A stretch of DNA of 64,000 nt, from positions 307,006 through 371,005 of the forward strand of contig NZ_JACARE010000010.1 in NCBI RefSeq assembly GCF_013386765.1, given 5' to 3'. Below, one piece after another: positions 63,594 to 64,000 of this stretch (positions are counted from its first letter, which is position 1; every line of letters begins with the position of its first letter). Source of the stretch: Pseudomonas yamanorum. GTDB lineage: Bacteria; Pseudomonadota; Gammaproteobacteria; Pseudomonadales; Pseudomonadaceae. The notes beneath the pieces are model-generated. The model was not told the origin of the DNA. It did not search any database and was given only the letters and a program-made list of their open reading frames with translations. The position numbers and the translations under genes were made by a program.

Positions 63594-63912
63594 CATATCC
63601 GTTTTTTTGGTAACGGCTGATATTGGTTCCGCTCTTACAGCGGCCTACAGGCCGGCTTAAGTGTGGTGAAGCAAAGGCAAAATCAAAATCTACAGCGCGC
63701 ACGCCCCCCTGTAGGAGCTGGCTTGCCGGCGATGGTCGTTAACGATGACGTTGGCGTCCTGAATGAACGCGGCGCTCTCAGGTTCTTCGCCGGCAAGCCA
63801 GCTCCTACAGAAAAGCGGCTTTTGCCTTTGCTTTTAACACTCAGGTCGGCTTTCAGGCCGCCGTGCTTTTGCTTTTGATCTTGATCTGCGGGCCCCGTTA
63901 ACCACGATGGCC
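63594..63912. repeat. Composite intergenic repeat, copy 2
   Basis: Same modules and order as 57173-57471: CATATCC...GGTTCCGCTCTTACAGCGG and GTGTGGTGAAGCAAA (63594-63675), a class C REP pair (63710-63809) and TGATCTGCGGGCCCCGTTAACCACGATGGCC (63882-63912). The two copies differ in the REP loop. It fills most of the 63545-64000 gap. Confidence 0.82.
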
Positions 63913-63936
63913 GCAAGCAGGCACGGTGGAGCGGGT

Positions 63937-63958
63937 AAATCGGCAGGGATGCCGATTT
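63937..63958. repeat. Perfect short hairpin near window end
   Basis: AAATCGGCA-GGGA-TGCCGATTT, a perfect 9-base stem (63937-63945, 63950-63958), lies in otherwise featureless sequence after the composite repeat. It may be a regulatory hairpin of a gene starting beyond base 64000, or part of the repeat family. Confidence 0.5.
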
Positions 63959-64000
63959 AGCCGCGCCGGGCCATGGATGGCACGTCGCGGCGGCCCCGGG

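Overview
The window is chromosomal DNA of a Pseudomonas, most likely from the P. fluorescens group. Codon use is GC-rich, many encoded proteins closely resemble Pseudomonas families (AmiE, MdeA, FecA, CodB/CodA, TlpQ), and several gaps hold REP-type hairpins of the kinds common in this genus. No rRNA, tRNA, CRISPR array, insertion sequence or prophage was seen. It is mostly metabolic and accessory genome in short operons.

Layout. 1-6.9 kb: end of a chemoreceptor gene, a Na+/H+ antiporter-type permease, a second (dCache) chemoreceptor, then a tightly overlapping operon of two PepSY proteins, a response regulator and a sensor kinase. From memory the order matches P. aeruginosa PA2652-PA2659 (CtpM, transporter, TlpQ, CarSR/BqsRS). 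7-9.8 kb: patatin-like lipase, queD, GNAT and NUDIX genes. 10-13.8 kb: cytosine permease, PucR-type regulator and cytosine deaminase. 13.8-22 kb: a GntR regulator with a DapF-like protein, divergent from a complete non-phosphorylating L-fucose pathway (mutarotase, dehydrogenase, lactonase, dehydratase, second dehydrogenase, diketo-acid hydrolase, FucP-like symporter). Two copies of one palindromic operator lie between them. 22-23.2 kb: an MFS transporter.

23.2-25.7 kb and 50.1-51.3 kb are the most unusual parts. They hold small families of Ser/Pro-rich, EF-hand-like proteins that resemble type III secretion (HrpK-like) proteins. Two of these loci are preceded by textbook hrp boxes (GGAACC-N15/16-CCACNNA), yet no secretion genes are nearby. 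They look like outlying members of a HrpL/RspL regulon. One of them appears split by a one-base frameshift.

26-30 kb: fecIRA ferric-citrate uptake. 30.1-32.7 kb: a dehydrogenase, LysR regulator and SDR. 32.8-40.6 kb: a GAF/PucR-type regulator divergent from an uncharacterised catabolic cluster (DUF1185, flavin reductase with an extra C-terminal domain, aldehyde dehydrogenase, luciferase-like monooxygenase, alpha/beta hydrolase, carboxymuconolactone decarboxylase-like protein). It is followed by a betaine-type ABC transporter, a second aldehyde dehydrogenase, a class III aminotransferase and an Lrp regulator (40.7-47.7 kb). 47.7-54.3 kb: GNAT, EamA, AraC, MATE, DUF2239 and a stand-alone ClpB-D2-like ATPase. 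54.4-57.1 kb: an fmdA / zinc-ribbon / amiE amide-hydrolysis operon. 57.6-60.3 kb: mdeR/mdeA methionine gamma-lyase and a LuxR-type regulator. 60.4-63.5 kb: a MacAB-type efflux pair.

Intergenic repeats are prominent: at least three sequence classes of inverted REP-like pairs, a tandemly expanded REP at 35.4-35.7 kb, and two copies of a roughly 300-bp composite repeat upstream of fmdA and macA. Homology statements are from memory of protein families; no database search was run.
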